This document shows positions 18,017-27,700 of a DNA stretch of 64,000 nucleotides, piece after piece. Location of the stretch: contig NZ_ANHX01000091.1 of assembly GCF_000316035.1 (NCBI RefSeq), forward strand, positions 1-64,000, given 5' to 3'. Origin of the DNA: Paenibacillus sp. PAMC 26794 (lineage in GTDB: Bacteria; Bacillota; Bacilli; Paenibacillales; Paenibacillaceae). The first letter of the stretch is position 1; each line of letters opens with the position of its first letter. The translations under genes and the position numbers were made by a program. Under the pieces are notes generated by a model, which searched no databases, was not told the origin of the DNA, and was given only the letters and a program-made list of their open reading frames with translations.

Positions 18017-18085
18017 CTAATAATTTTCCTGTCCAATTTAAAATTAACTGTCCCTAACTAAAATTAACTTTCCCCAAACCACCAA

Positions 18086-18138
18086 AGGCTGGAACATGGT
18101 TGCCGCTTTTCCCAACCATTTGTCCAGTCTTTTTGTCT
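18086..18138 (+). terminator. Terminator after ysgA-like gene
   Basis: A long stem of ggctgga/tccagtc with inner atggttg/caaccat is followed by ttttt. Confidence 0.75.
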
Positions 18139-18222
18139 TTCTCTTTGAAGCACCACAGCAGGGATTTTCCATTCAAATCCCGAATAGGTGATATAGTTTG
18201 TATTTCTTAAGCTGATGGGCAG

Positions 18223-18741
18223 GTGTATAAATTGGAAATGAATAATGGAAAAGGAAAAACTCACCTTAGGGAATTTATGACTTGGGCTGGGGAAAAGGGC
18301 TGGGACATAATGACTAAATCCGGTTCGCAGCTACATTTAAACAACGGCATTACTTCAAGATATAAAGGACTTCCAGATGAATATTTGGAATTTCTAAATG
18401 TAGTTGAAAAATGCGTTGCACCGGATGAGCAAACCTGGTTTATTTGTGATGCTGAGTTCAACAATAGCACGGAGACCGCATTCCAATGGAATGAATTTGA
18501 AATGCTTAGTTTGGAGGCAGCAGAGGGTGATTCTATTTGGCAGTCAGAGATAACGGCTTGGTGGGATTATCACTTGCCGATCGTAATGTCTGTGGAGGAT
18601 GGATATTCCTTCTATGCCATTGACTTAACAACCGACAGTGGAGCTATTGTCCGTGGATGTGAGCCTGAATTTGAAGAGGTTGAAAAGGTATCCGATTCGT
18701 TTGGAGAATTTCTGGCATGGATGATGTTGAATTCAGATTAG
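18223..18741 (+). CDS. SMI1/KNR4 (SUKH)-like protein
   Basis: 172 residues, acidic. The pattern GLPDEYLEFLNVVEKCVAPDEQTWF followed by DGYSFYAID and a C-terminal FGEFLAWMM fits the SUKH superfamily. Many members are immunity proteins against polymorphic toxins. No toxin is adjacent, so it may be an orphan immunity protein or have another cellular role. The start is uncertain: GTG 18223 or ATG 18238, both with weak ribosome binding sites. Flanked by 200-400 bp of non-coding sequence. Confidence 0.6.
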   Translation: MYKLEMNNGKGKTHLREFMTWAGEKGWDIMTKSGSQLHLNNGITSRYKGLPDEYLEFLNVVEKCVAPDEQTWFICDAEFNNSTETAFQWNEFEMLSLEAAEGDSIWQSEITAWWDYHLPIVMSVEDGYSFYAIDLTTDSGAIVRGCEPEFEEVEKVSDSFGEFLAWMMLNSD

Positions 18742-19091
18742 CGTAGCTAGGAAAGGTTGATGCTTAGTGATGGAAGGAAAATAGGTGAAGTCATCACTTT
18801 CGTAAACGAGGCCGGGGTAAGGCGTGTTTCCCTAATGCTGATTGCCCTTGTAATAATGTATTTGGACCTTGGTGAAATCTCAATTTGTATTATAGAAAAG
18901 ATGTGTTTATCTTATGAAACGATATAAGAATTCTTAATTTATGATATAAAAATGGTTTATATAGCGTGATCTTAGTCTTATTTAAGTGTGTTCCAAGCAT
19001 ATTTTCTATATATAAAATAATTCTTTACTGTTCGTTCTAGAAATGATATGCTAACAGCAAGTTAGATCTAACTACTTTTTTTACACATTTA
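18742..19091. other. Intergenic, AT-rich
   Basis: No gene seen. It contains ttcgttct at 19031-19038, which repeats one half of the downstream palindrome and may be a second half-site. Confidence 0.4.
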
Positions 19092-19105
19092 AGAACGATC
19101 GTTCT
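19092..19105. promoter_or_regulatory. TetR-type operator palindrome
   Basis: AGAACGATCGTTCT is a perfect 14-bp palindrome 48 bp before the dehydrogenase start. This symmetry and size are typical of TetR/AcrR operators. Confidence 0.6.
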
Positions 19106-19152
19106 CAAAACTAGAAATACACTAATCTAAAGAATATAAGGGAGAGAATAAG

Positions 19153-19911
19153 ATGAAATACACCGTAATTACAGGAGCAAGTTCTGGAATTGGATATGAA
19201 ACAGCATTGGCATTTGCAGCACGTGGCAAAAACTTGATTTTGGTAGCTAGAAGATTGGATAAGCTGGAAGAGCTTAAATCGACTATTCAGGGTATGGATA
19301 CTAAAGTAAATGTTATTGTTCACATTAGCGACCTGTCTGTTACCGCAGAAGCATATGCACTGTACAACAATTTGAAGGAATATGAAATCGAGACTTGGAT
19401 CAACAATGCAGGACTTGGAGAAAGCTCATTCATTGCTGATCAGAATTTGGATAAAGTGGAGACCATGCTGCGTGTTAACATTGAATCCTTGACTGTTCTT
19501 TCTACACTGTATGTGCGAGATTATGCGAATGTGGAAGGCACTCAATTGATTAACGTCTCATCCGCACTCGGATATGCCATTGCTGTAGGCAGTGTAGCTT
19601 ATTCTGCATCGAAATTCTACGTTAGTGCCTTCACAGAGGGCCTTGCCAAAGAACTGGAACTGAAAGCTGCAAAACTAAAAGCGAAGGTTCTGGCACCAGC
19701 GATCACGGAAACAGAATTCGTACAAAAATCAATAGATGCTGAAGGATTTGATTACAAAGCGAATATGCCCAAGTACCACACAGCTAAAGAAATGGCTGGC
19801 TTCATGATCGATCTGTATGATCACAACGAAGCGGTCGTAGGGATTGTAGACCAGAACTATGATTTTCAGCTGACAGGCGCAATCTATCCGGTCATTTCAG
19901 AATTGAGCTAA
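19153..19911 (+). CDS. Short-chain dehydrogenase/reductase
   Basis: 252 residues. Classical SDR: NAD(P)-binding TGASSGIGYETA, structural NNAG (INNAGLGE), catalytic Ser (VSSALG) and YSASK. The Arg in VARRLDKL suggests NADP preference. The substrate cannot be read. The start ATG follows gggagaga. The palindrome upstream suggests repression by a TetR-family protein encoded elsewhere. Confidence 0.9.
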   Translation: MKYTVITGASSGIGYETALAFAARGKNLILVARRLDKLEELKSTIQGMDTKVNVIVHISDLSVTAEAYALYNNLKEYEIETWINNAGLGESSFIADQNLDKVETMLRVNIESLTVLSTLYVRDYANVEGTQLINVSSALGYAIAVGSVAYSASKFYVSAFTEGLAKELELKAAKLKAKVLAPAITETEFVQKSIDAEGFDYKANMPKYHTAKEMAGFMIDLYDHNEAVVGIVDQNYDFQLTGAIYPVISELS

Positions 19912-20009
19912 AGTCCCAATTTGCTCATTTCACTGTGTCCTTCATCTTGGTAAACGTTATAACGTGTTCGGATTGATTACCATATCTTCGTCTGCCCGGA
20001 AAAGATGAG

Positions 20010-20058
20010 CATAAAGAAGAGCCGAGACGTCATAAAGACGACTTAGCTCTTCTTTATG
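20010..20058. terminator. Terminator after the dehydrogenase gene
   Basis: The stem cataaagaagagc/gctcttctttatg is long and near perfect. A further short run of AT-rich sequence to 20261 holds no gene. Confidence 0.8.
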
Positions 20059-20261
20059 TCCCATGAGAACTTAAAATTTTGGAATCAATAAATATTCCGA
20101 GTACAATCTGATGAAAAACTTCATCACAATAGTACCATCTTTCGCTAGGTTGCTCTCTAATAAATCATATTAAAAGAGTTTTTTAGAAATATTCAATAAA
20201 TAAATCGAACGAAATAATGCTGGCATGCCAATATATAGTGTAAGGAGGAGGGGGATGGATA

Positions 20262-20849
20262 ATGAGTGAACAAGATGAGTACATAGAACTTGTAACGTTA
20301 ATACGTGCGGGGCATGAAGAAGCATATGGAGAATTATATGAGAAAACAGTGACGGGGGTATATCAAACTGTGCGATTTCTCATCAAGGACAAGTCTGACG
20401 CGGAGGATGTAGTACAGGAGATTTACATTCAGGCGTATCGATCATTGGCGCGATATGATGCGGAGCGTGCTTTTCGTCCCTGGTTGATGGGGGTGACGAT
20501 GCGACAGGTTCAGAGTTATCGACGCAAAAGATTGATGCAGTTTCGGTTTGGCAAGCGCATTGAAAAATCTGACGTGGGACTAGAATATGATTTTTCCACT
20601 GATCTGGTCAACAAACTGGCAAATCGTCCTTTGCTGGAACAGGTGCGCCGTTTGCCGTACAAGCTGCAGCAGGTGGTCACACTTCATTATTTGAATGAAT
20701 ACACGCAAGAGGAGATTGCTGGCATATTGGAGATTCCGCTTGGAACCGTAAAATCGCGTATACATGCGGCGCTGGCGAAGTTGAGACAGAAAGAAAAGAT
20801 GAATCCAAGATTGCGGGGAAAGGCGGAGGATCTGCATGAAACTCGATGA
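20262..20849 (+). CDS. ECF sigma factor
   Basis: 195 residues. Sigma region 2 includes DAEDVVQEIYIQAYRSL and region 4 reads LPYKLQQVVTLHYLNEYTQE with GTVKSRIHAAL. It recruits RNA polymerase to a stress regulon. The next gene overlaps by 14 bp and encodes the likely anti-sigma factor. The start ATG follows gtaaggagg at slightly long spacing. No autoregulated promoter motif could be assigned. Confidence 0.92.
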   Translation: MSEQDEYIELVTLIRAGHEEAYGELYEKTVTGVYQTVRFLIKDKSDAEDVVQEIYIQAYRSLARYDAERAFRPWLMGVTMRQVQSYRRKRLMQFRFGKRIEKSDVGLEYDFSTDLVNKLANRPLLEQVRRLPYKLQQVVTLHYLNEYTQEEIAGILEIPLGTVKSRIHAALAKLRQKEKMNPRLRGKAEDLHETR

Positions 20850-21585
20850 ACAGTTGCGAACAGCCTACCAGGAAGAGACCAAAGACTGGTCCGTTCCTGC
20901 GAGGATTAAACATAAAATGATGGATGGTATTCGAAGTGATTCACACATCAGAAGAAATCGAAAAAAATGGCTGGTCACTGGGCTATTGGCTGCTGTACTC
21001 ATTATTCCCACCGGAGCCTATGCAGGGTACACCTATCTCGCAGACGGAATATATGGTTCACAGGAGAATATCGCTGCTATGGGGGGGACAGCTGAGGATT
21101 ATATGAGGTTGGAAGCAAAGCTGCAGACGGCCAAGGCCCATTTCAGCGAAGAAGAATTTGTTCAATATATGGACTTGCTGAAGCAATTAGGGCAAATGGC
21201 CGTGAAGCATGCCGATTCTCAAGGCAATATGCATCCAGAGCAATGGAGTACAGTGGAAAAGGAACGATATAACCTTCTTGCAGCTGAGCTCGAACCGTTT
21301 TTTGAGAAGCTGGAAGCTGTGAGTGTAGGGTCCTCCAAAAAACTGATGGACGAGCAGCAATTTTGGACGGAACAGTTGGAACAGGCAGAGAAGACATTCA
21401 CCAAGGAACAATATCGTGAGTTCAAGTCTGTCTATGAACAAATGAAAAAATACAAAGTTATGGTGATGGACAAGGATGGAAGTATCCATGAGGAACGCTT
21501 GTCAGCGGAACAGAAGGATGATTTAAGGCAGCTAGAGAGACGCCTAATTCCATATTTGAAACGGTTGGAGCTCAATCTGCGTTGA
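20836..21585 (+). CDS. Putative anti-sigma factor, DUF3600-like
   Basis: 249 residues. A cytosolic N-terminus (1-45) is followed by one transmembrane segment (about 47-66), then an extracellular region with two similar helical repeats of about 85 residues (each with a MxLLKQLG or EQMKKYKV type helix and an E-W/L-S pattern). The layout resembles DUF3600 proteins paired with ECF sigma factors in bacilli. The 14-bp overlap with the sigma gene supports the pairing. Confidence 0.7.
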   Translation: MKLDEQLRTAYQEETKDWSVPARIKHKMMDGIRSDSHIRRNRKKWLVTGLLAAVLIIPTGAYAGYTYLADGIYGSQENIAAMGGTAEDYMRLEAKLQTAKAHFSEEEFVQYMDLLKQLGQMAVKHADSQGNMHPEQWSTVEKERYNLLAAELEPFFEKLEAVSVGSSKKLMDEQQFWTEQLEQAEKTFTKEQYREFKSVYEQMKKYKVMVMDKDGSIHEERLSAEQKDDLRQLERRLIPYLKRLELNLR

Positions 21586-21610
21586 GTCGGGTGGAACTGT
21601 GAAAGAGGAG

Positions 21611-21648
21611 AAGAAGCGGAGAAGTGAATTCTTTCGCTTCTTTTTTTA
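21611..21648 (+). terminator. Terminator after the sigma/anti-sigma pair
   Basis: The stem agaagcg/cgcttct is followed by a run of seven T. Confidence 0.75.
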
Positions 21649-21660
21649 TGTTGTGATCCA

Positions 21661-22536
21661 TTACTTCCTCCCCTGCACCTTCAGCCGATATTGATGTGGT
21701 GTAGAGCCTGTGGTAGTACGGAATACTTTGCAAAAGTAGGAGGGGCTGGTCATACCGACACGGTGACCGATTTCGGGAACGGAGAGCGAGGACCGAGTGA
21801 GCAGCCCACAGGCATGACGAATGCGGGTGGCTTGAGCATAAGCAACAATCGTGGTGCCGGTCGCTTTTTTGAATATATGAGATAGATGATAGGGGGACAG
21901 ATGAAGAGTATCTGCGATATGCTCCAAACGGAAAGGCTCCTGGTAATGCTGTTCAATCCATTGCATGATGGCTTCGGCATGAGGGTGAAGAACGGTTGCA
22001 CTGGACGAAAGTACATCTTGGGAGCGGCTTTGCTGCCCGTCTTGCCTCAGATAGCGAAGTTGTACGAGCAGATCCAATAAAAAGAGGCGTGTATCCTCCT
22101 CTATTTCGTGAGGAAGCAGACCTGGATACGTATCTGCATATTGTTCCATTCGTTGAACGAGTGGGGATGTGGCAGCAAGTCGGATGGGCTGAATGGGGGA
22201 TTGCTCTTCCAGCAGGTCCTGTATGAAGTCGTGAGTAACGATAAATTGGGCCCAATGTGCCTTAAGTAGATCAAGTTCAACCATGAGTACATTTCGAATG
22301 AAAGGCTGCTGTCTGGATACTTGAATCTGGATGTGATGCAATTGAAAAGGTCGAAAAATCATGAGCATACCGGGTTCAAGGGAGAAAACCTGACCTTCGG
22401 TTATCAACTGCCCATATCCTTCGTGAATATAGGTTATCTCCAGCTGCGAATGAGCATGGAACACTTCGCGAGACGTAGTGTTGGATGTACGACGACAGAC
22501 CAGATTAAATTGTTCTCCCAGAAAGATGGACTTCAT
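21661..22536 (-). CDS. AraC-family transcriptional regulator (cupin type)
   Basis: 291 residues. An N-terminal cupin-like sugar-binding domain (FHAHSQLEITYIHEGYGQL) is followed by a C-terminal AraC domain (LEHIADTLHLSPYHLSHIFK, VPEIGHRVGMTSPSYFCKVF, GSTPHQYR). The start is set at 22536, where aagggagg precedes ATG; a longer frame to 22560 adds eight residues. It is divergent from the oxidoreductase gene at 22645, which it probably controls. Confidence 0.9.
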   Translation of the reverse strand: MKSIFLGEQFNLVCRRTSNTTSREVFHAHSQLEITYIHEGYGQLITEGQVFSLEPGMLMIFRPFQLHHIQIQVSRQQPFIRNVLMVELDLLKAHWAQFIVTHDFIQDLLEEQSPIQPIRLAATSPLVQRMEQYADTYPGLLPHEIEEDTRLFLLDLLVQLRYLRQDGQQSRSQDVLSSSATVLHPHAEAIMQWIEQHYQEPFRLEHIADTLHLSPYHLSHIFKKATGTTIVAYAQATRIRHACGLLTRSSLSVPEIGHRVGMTSPSYFCKVFRTTTGSTPHQYRLKVQGRK

Positions 22537-22644
22537 GAATGCCTCCCTTATCATGCGCAAGATAGTTTTATTTTAGCACAAGATGAACGCATAAAAGCGC
22601 TTTATTATTGTGTATTGTGAAGGGAATAAGGGAGGTATGCAACG

Positions 22645-23802
22645 ATGTTAAAAGTGGCTATTATCGGAGCAGGTGCAATTAGTGGAGCACATATCTCAGC
22701 ATATATGGCGTTCCCTGAGCGATGTCAGATTGTTGTTGTGGTCGATATCTACGTGGAAAAAGCACAGAAGCGAATTAATGAATATGGTCTGGAAGGTGCA
22801 CAAGCCGTCACGGATTACACAGAGTTACTTGCCCAAAACATTGATCTGGTATCAGTTTGTACGCCGCCATATACGCATGCTCCCATTGCTTGTGATTTCA
22901 TGCAAGCAGGTGCACATGTGTTAGTCGAAAAACCGATGGCTTCTTCCCTGGAGGAAGCGGATCTGATGTTGAGAGCAGCGCAAGCAAGTGGCAAGTTGCT
23001 ATCCGTAGTAGCACAGAATCGGTTTACGACACCAATGATGAAGCTAAAAGGTGTGCTGGACAGTAAACGGATGGGACCGATTGTACATGTGCAGGTTGAT
23101 TCGTTCTGGTGGCGGGGCCACAATTATTATGATCTGTGGTGGCGCGGGACATGGGAAAAAGAAGGCGGAGGCTGTACCCTTAATCATGCGGTGCATCATA
23201 TTGATGCCATGCTCTGGATGATGGGACCTCCAGTGGAATTGCAGGCCATGATGGCAAATACGGCACATGATAATGCCGAAGTTGAGGATATATCCATGGC
23301 GATACTTCGCTTCCAGGAAGGGGCGCTTGGCATGATTACCAGCTCCGTCGTACATCACGGAGAGGAGCAGCAGTTAATTTTTCAGGGCAAAGAAGCTCGG
23401 GTATCTGCACCTTGGAAAGTGGTTGCTTCTACCGCGCGGAATAACGGATTTCCGGAATCCAATCAAGAGTTGGAACAACAGATTCAGAAGCTTGCTGACG
23501 AATTACCGGATGTTACTCATGTCGGTCACGCTGGGCAAGTTGAGAATATGTTAAATGCTATTGAGACAGGTTCTCCCCTTCTGGTGGATGGCCAAAGTGG
23601 CCGGAATACACTTGAACTGATTGTGGGTATCTACAAATCTGCAAGTACGGGGGAAAAGGTTGTTTTCCCACTAGGGTCGGAAGACGGGTTTTACACAAGA
23701 GAAGGAATTATGCAACATGCAGTACACTTTTATGAAAAAAAGACGACGGTGGAGAACTTCGAGGATTCGAGTATTACGCTCGGGAGCAAGTTGGATTTTT
23801 AA
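22645..23802 (+). CDS. Gfo/Idh/MocA family oxidoreductase
   Basis: 385 residues. The N-terminal Rossmann motif is GAGAISGAH and the EKPMA motif (about residue 95) carries the conserved Lys. The C-terminal alpha/beta domain has WWRGTWEKEGGG and NHAVHHID. These enzymes oxidise or reduce sugars, inositols or related compounds with NAD(P). The start ATG follows gggaggt. It is paired divergently with an AraC regulator, suggesting induction by its substrate. Confidence 0.9.
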   Translation: MLKVAIIGAGAISGAHISAYMAFPERCQIVVVVDIYVEKAQKRINEYGLEGAQAVTDYTELLAQNIDLVSVCTPPYTHAPIACDFMQAGAHVLVEKPMASSLEEADLMLRAAQASGKLLSVVAQNRFTTPMMKLKGVLDSKRMGPIVHVQVDSFWWRGHNYYDLWWRGTWEKEGGGCTLNHAVHHIDAMLWMMGPPVELQAMMANTAHDNAEVEDISMAILRFQEGALGMITSSVVHHGEEQQLIFQGKEARVSAPWKVVASTARNNGFPESNQELEQQIQKLADELPDVTHVGHAGQVENMLNAIETGSPLLVDGQSGRNTLELIVGIYKSASTGEKVVFPLGSEDGFYTREGIMQHAVHFYEKKTTVENFEDSSITLGSKLDF

Positions 23803-23893
23803 TGCAAATTTCTAGTATTTTTCAGAGTATTTAATCATTTATTTTGTGATAAGAGCAATATGAAAAACTATAGAACAAGTGGGTGAAATATCC

Positions 23894-23936
23894 AAAAAAA
23901 CGCTGTTAGATCAATTGATCTGGCAGTTTTTTTGGT
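23894..23936 (+). terminator. Terminator after the oxidoreductase gene
   Basis: The stem ctgttagatca/tgatctggcag with a short loop is followed by a run of seven T and preceded by a run of A. Confidence 0.8.
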
Positions 23937-24281
23937 TGGATACATACTTGGAAATTTTCTTGTTTTTCAATACCTCTCAATTTAATTGGAAATGAAAAAG
24001 GAAATTTCGGATCTGAACTAAACAATGTCTAGGACTATTGTGAAAATAAAGGACTATATTCTTAGGTACAATTGGTCATAAATAACAAAAATATGTTGTA
24101 AAATTGCTGAAATGGGTCTATTATTTAATCTACTGTTACTTGTTTATCCAAATGCTAGGTACTAAGAACCAAATCAGATAAGAGTTTGATTATATTTGAA
24201 ATGGGAAAAATGAATGAAAAATTGGAATTGTAAAATTCATGAAATTACATAATTTTCAAGAAAGTGGGTTAAAGGAACTAC
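23937..24281. other. AT-rich leader before the Tad/T7SS locus
   Basis: No gene seen. AT-rich, with several possible promoters. It marks a composition change from the GC-richer housekeeping genes to the secretion locus. Confidence 0.4.
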
Positions 24282-25346
24282 ATGGGGGATTTTGGGAAGT
24301 TAACAATTGGTTCTATGTTGTCTATTAATATTGTTTTATTTATCATTGGATTTTTAATGTACAGGAAATGGCGAAACCCAACATACTTAAAGTTTTTGGG
24401 AGCTTTTTCTTTAATGTTATTTGCAAATGTGGGTATGGCTTTGATGTCGCATAAGCTCATGTCTGTATATATGTTTTTCTTATCACTCTATGCAGCTGGA
24501 ATGATAATTGCTCAAATCGGGATATTTCGACTTTACTACAACAAACGAACAGACAAACTTTATGTACATTTAGGCGGTACTGCGGTTACTTTGATTACTG
24601 CCGCAATGTCTTTGTTTTTACCCGTACAAATGAGTTCCTTTTTAGTGTTTCTCTCTGTAATAGGTGTGACATTGTACACACTGGTCAAGATTTTTCCGGA
24701 TGTCGGGCTAAATCCACAGTATTTTATGGTAACGATCCTTTTTGCAATGCAGCTATTGTTGCATCTATCAGGCGCATTTACAGGTTATGAACTATTGGCA
24801 GAACTTAGTTTGATTTTGAGTGTTTTTGCTAGCTTCATAGTGTTCACGATGATTTTTGAAAAGATTATTGGGGTTATGCAAGCTGCGACATACACATCAA
24901 CACGGGATGAAATAACAGGTTTGTTCACGCAAAAACATTTTATTCATCAAGCTAATCAAGCTTTATCCAAGGGGAAGACAGTAGGGGTATTATACATAGA
25001 GATTCAGAATCCAACCCACATTTCGGAGGAAGAGTCCTTTAAGAGAGCGGGAAGAGCCATGGGCAGGGCTTTGGAAGGTAGTGGATTTGCTGGACGTTAC
25101 CAAAGTGATGTCATTGTGGCTCTTATAACAAGTTCTAATTTACCATTAGCAGAGCTGGCTAACTCCATAAGGATGAAAATTGATGTTGAAGCCTCAAGTA
25201 CTGTACTGATTGGGTATATTGACACTAAGCCTGAATTTACACTGGATGATCATATCCGTGAGGCGAAAGAAGGTGCTGTTCGAACGAAGCAAAGTGGGCT
25301 TAATAGAATCTTTGATCTAGACCAAAGTAAAATTTTAGCGGATTAA
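24282..25346 (+). CDS. Membrane protein with degenerate GGDEF domain
   Basis: 354 residues. About seven hydrophobic segments (residues 8-200) are followed by a GGDEF-like domain (DEITGLFTQKHFI ... AGRYQSDVIVALI). The catalytic GG(D/E)EF is replaced by YQSDV, so diguanylate cyclase activity is unlikely; it may bind a nucleotide or act as a scaffold. It is the first gene of the long plus-strand locus and its stop overlaps the next reading frame. The start ATG follows ttaaagga. Its role in the machine is inferred from position only. Confidence 0.6.
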   Translation: MGDFGKLTIGSMLSINIVLFIIGFLMYRKWRNPTYLKFLGAFSLMLFANVGMALMSHKLMSVYMFFLSLYAAGMIIAQIGIFRLYYNKRTDKLYVHLGGTAVTLITAAMSLFLPVQMSSFLVFLSVIGVTLYTLVKIFPDVGLNPQYFMVTILFAMQLLLHLSGAFTGYELLAELSLILSVFASFIVFTMIFEKIIGVMQAATYTSTRDEITGLFTQKHFIHQANQALSKGKTVGVLYIEIQNPTHISEEESFKRAGRAMGRALEGSGFAGRYQSDVIVALITSSNLPLAELANSIRMKIDVEASSTVLIGYIDTKPEFTLDDHIREAKEGAVRTKQSGLNRIFDLDQSKILAD

Positions 25347-25360
25347 TGGAGGCAACCATA

Positions 25361-26620
25361 GTGAATGCGGTTATCATTTCCAGTAAAGCTTCTACGCTAG
25401 TACATGAAGCCATAGGGAATACAGATGTTAGTTTTGAAAAAGTAGGTCGCTTTGAGAGTGGTCAGTTTATCGAATTTTGCGAAGCTGTAGCTAGAATTAA
25501 CATCAATGCATTTATAACTGATCTAGACTGCACCGATTCAAATACTTTTCTACGTGGAATTAGTCAATATCGAACAGTGCGTTCAAATACTCGAATTATT
25601 GTCATTGCTCTTGATCGTTATGAGGATGACGGAGTCGTTCATGAATTGGCAGACATGGGGATCAACGTTGTTACAACCTCGCCAGGAACGAAGCCAAAGT
25701 CCATTATTCCAGCACTGCGCAATTTATTGCCAAATCAAAGCGAGGTAACTGGAAATGGACAAGAGGATTGGGAATCAACAGATTTTGATCTTGAGAAGAT
25801 AAAGGATCGCATTTATCGATATACAGCGAAATTAACCTCTGCAGGCAGTTTTGACTCATCAGATGTCATGGATTTGGAACTTCCAGATGTGCCGATCCAA
25901 GAAAGAATCATTCTAAAAGATCGAATCATCGGAACGATTTTAGTCGGAGTTATGGGTGTTGAATCTAAAGTCGGTTCAACTCATCAAAGTATATTAATTG
26001 CAAACTATTTAAAACGTAAAGGCTACTCAGTAGGTTTAGTAGAGGCAAATGGTTCAAGTGACTTTACAAGTATTGAGAATGCATATGAAGGAACACAGGA
26101 TTTCAAAAGCAATAACATTCACTTCTCTATAGAGGGCGTGGAGTATTACAAGAATAATAACAAATTGGATATTAACCATCTGATTACAGCAGGACATGAC
26201 TACTTAATTTTAGATATCGGGAGCTTTGAAGAGAGTGACTGGAGTAAAGAGTTCTACAGAGCGAGTGTAAACATTGTGCTTGGTGCTGGTAGCGAATGGC
26301 GACAAGGGAAAATTAGAAGATTTAGAGATTTACATAAAAAAATGGATCAGTCTAATTGGGTTTATTGTGTACCATTTGTTGAAAATCTCAGTATCCAAGA
26401 TATTCGAAAAGATCTTCCAGGGAATCTCGTATATCGAATTCCACCACATGCTGATCCCTATAAACACCAAGGAGATACAGACTCGGTATTAAACAAGCTG
26501 ATGAAAAGTTACATGGGTGACTCTAAGAAGATATCTTCAAAAGCATTATTGTATGGTGTCCTTGGACTGTGCATCGTTATTATTATTGTTTTGATTATAT
26601 TATTGGTCGTGAATAAATAA
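25361..26620 (+). CDS. CpaE-like protein: receiver-like domain plus P-loop NTPase, membrane-anchored
   Basis: 419 residues. Residues 1-115 look like a response-regulator receiver fold (FITDLDC in the phospho-acceptor strand). Residues 190-400 resemble ParA/MinD/CpaE NTPases, but the deviant Walker A is altered (ESKVGSTHQS). A transmembrane segment closes the protein, unusual for this family. CpaE positions Tad pilus assembly in other bacteria. The start is GTG 25361 behind tggagg; ATG 25346 is overlapped by the previous stop (TAATG) and has no ribosome binding site. Confidence 0.6.
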   Translation: MNAVIISSKASTLVHEAIGNTDVSFEKVGRFESGQFIEFCEAVARININAFITDLDCTDSNTFLRGISQYRTVRSNTRIIVIALDRYEDDGVVHELADMGINVVTTSPGTKPKSIIPALRNLLPNQSEVTGNGQEDWESTDFDLEKIKDRIYRYTAKLTSAGSFDSSDVMDLELPDVPIQERIILKDRIIGTILVGVMGVESKVGSTHQSILIANYLKRKGYSVGLVEANGSSDFTSIENAYEGTQDFKSNNIHFSIEGVEYYKNNNKLDINHLITAGHDYLILDIGSFEESDWSKEFYRASVNIVLGAGSEWRQGKIRRFRDLHKKMDQSNWVYCVPFVENLSIQDIRKDLPGNLVYRIPPHADPYKHQGDTDSVLNKLMKSYMGDSKKISSKALLYGVLGLCIVIIIVLIILLVVNK

Positions 26621-26652
26621 GTTTAATCATGTTGGATTGAGAGGAGTTCGTT

Positions 26653-27687
26653 ATGTCTAAGATTCGTTTTAGGCAGAAGCAGTTGCTTCTGTCCGCTTCC
26701 ATTGGGGGTGCGATCATTTTATTTGTTTGTGTTATCGCTGGCTATTTTATTATTGACTATATTCAAGGAAGATATGTTGAGCGAACACTTCAGATTGAGC
26801 AACAACTTCAAGATGCACAGAAGAAGTTGAATGAAGATAAGATGAAAGTGATCGTACTGAATGATGATCATAAGGCCGGAGATTTAATTACAGAAGATGA
26901 CGTGAGTTCTCTAGTTGTACCGGTTAGTACGGTACCCCAAAATACAGTAGAGCAAGCAGAGATTGTAGGGAAAAGGATTAAGATTGATCTTCAGAAAAAC
27001 TCTATTATCACCACACCAATGTTGTTTGAAGATGGAATAACACCGAATGACCTTAGAAACCAAGAGTTTAGTCTAGTACAGCTTCCTTTAAAGTTGAGAA
27101 AAGATGAATTTGTAGATGTTCGGATTCGTTTTGCAACAGGTCAGGATTACATAGTACTTTCTAAGAAAAAAGTAGAAGATTTAAATAATGGGACGATATG
27201 GTACAAAATGACTGAAAAAGAAATTTTGACGATGTCAAGTGCTATTGTAGATGCTTACATCAATGATGCCTCTATCTATGCATTAAGTTATGTAGATCCT
27301 TACATGCAAGATGGTGCAATCATCAACTATCCATCTAATCCTAAAGTATTGGATCTCATTGAATCTAATCCTAATATTATTGGATTGGCAACCACGGCTC
27401 TCGAACGACAAGTAAGAGCAAAATTAGAACAAGATCTTCAGTCCATGAGTGATGAAGATAGACAAAAGTATATCAGTGGACGTAATACGACGGAGATGAA
27501 CTCAAGGGAGTACATTACGGAGACAGAAGGACAAGGGAACGGAACAACATCCCAGCAAGATAATTCTCTGATAAATGAAAATTCAGCGGATATGAATCAG
27601 CAAAGTAATACTGGGAATACACCAAATGCAACTTCAGACTCAGGTAGTATTTTCAATGATAGCAATACACGTGAACCTGCACAGTAA
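26653..27687 (+). CDS. SAF-domain protein, CpaB-like
   Basis: 344 residues. One N-terminal transmembrane segment (about 15-38) precedes an SAF-like domain (VIVLNDDHKAGDLITEDDVS ... VGKRIKIDLQKNSIIT), the core of CpaB/RcpC pilus assembly proteins and flagellar FlgA. The region 150-260 is unassigned and the last 65 residues are a Gln/Asn/Ser/Thr-rich disordered tail. CpaB proteins sit outside the membrane and organise the Tad pilus channel. The start ATG follows gaggagt. Its place between CpaE-like and TadA-like genes supports the call. Confidence 0.65.
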   Translation: MSKIRFRQKQLLLSASIGGAIILFVCVIAGYFIIDYIQGRYVERTLQIEQQLQDAQKKLNEDKMKVIVLNDDHKAGDLITEDDVSSLVVPVSTVPQNTVEQAEIVGKRIKIDLQKNSIITTPMLFEDGITPNDLRNQEFSLVQLPLKLRKDEFVDVRIRFATGQDYIVLSKKKVEDLNNGTIWYKMTEKEILTMSSAIVDAYINDASIYALSYVDPYMQDGAIINYPSNPKVLDLIESNPNIIGLATTALERQVRAKLEQDLQSMSDEDRQKYISGRNTTEMNSREYITETEGQGNGTTSQQDNSLINENSADMNQQSNTGNTPNATSDSGSIFNDSNTREPAQ

Positions 27688-27700
27688 TAAGGAGACCAAG

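Noticed and set aside
24000..24281. Phage attachment site or integrase near the start of the T7SS locus
   Set aside because: No integrase gene and no direct repeat matching the tRNA genes was seen; the locus does not look like a prophage.
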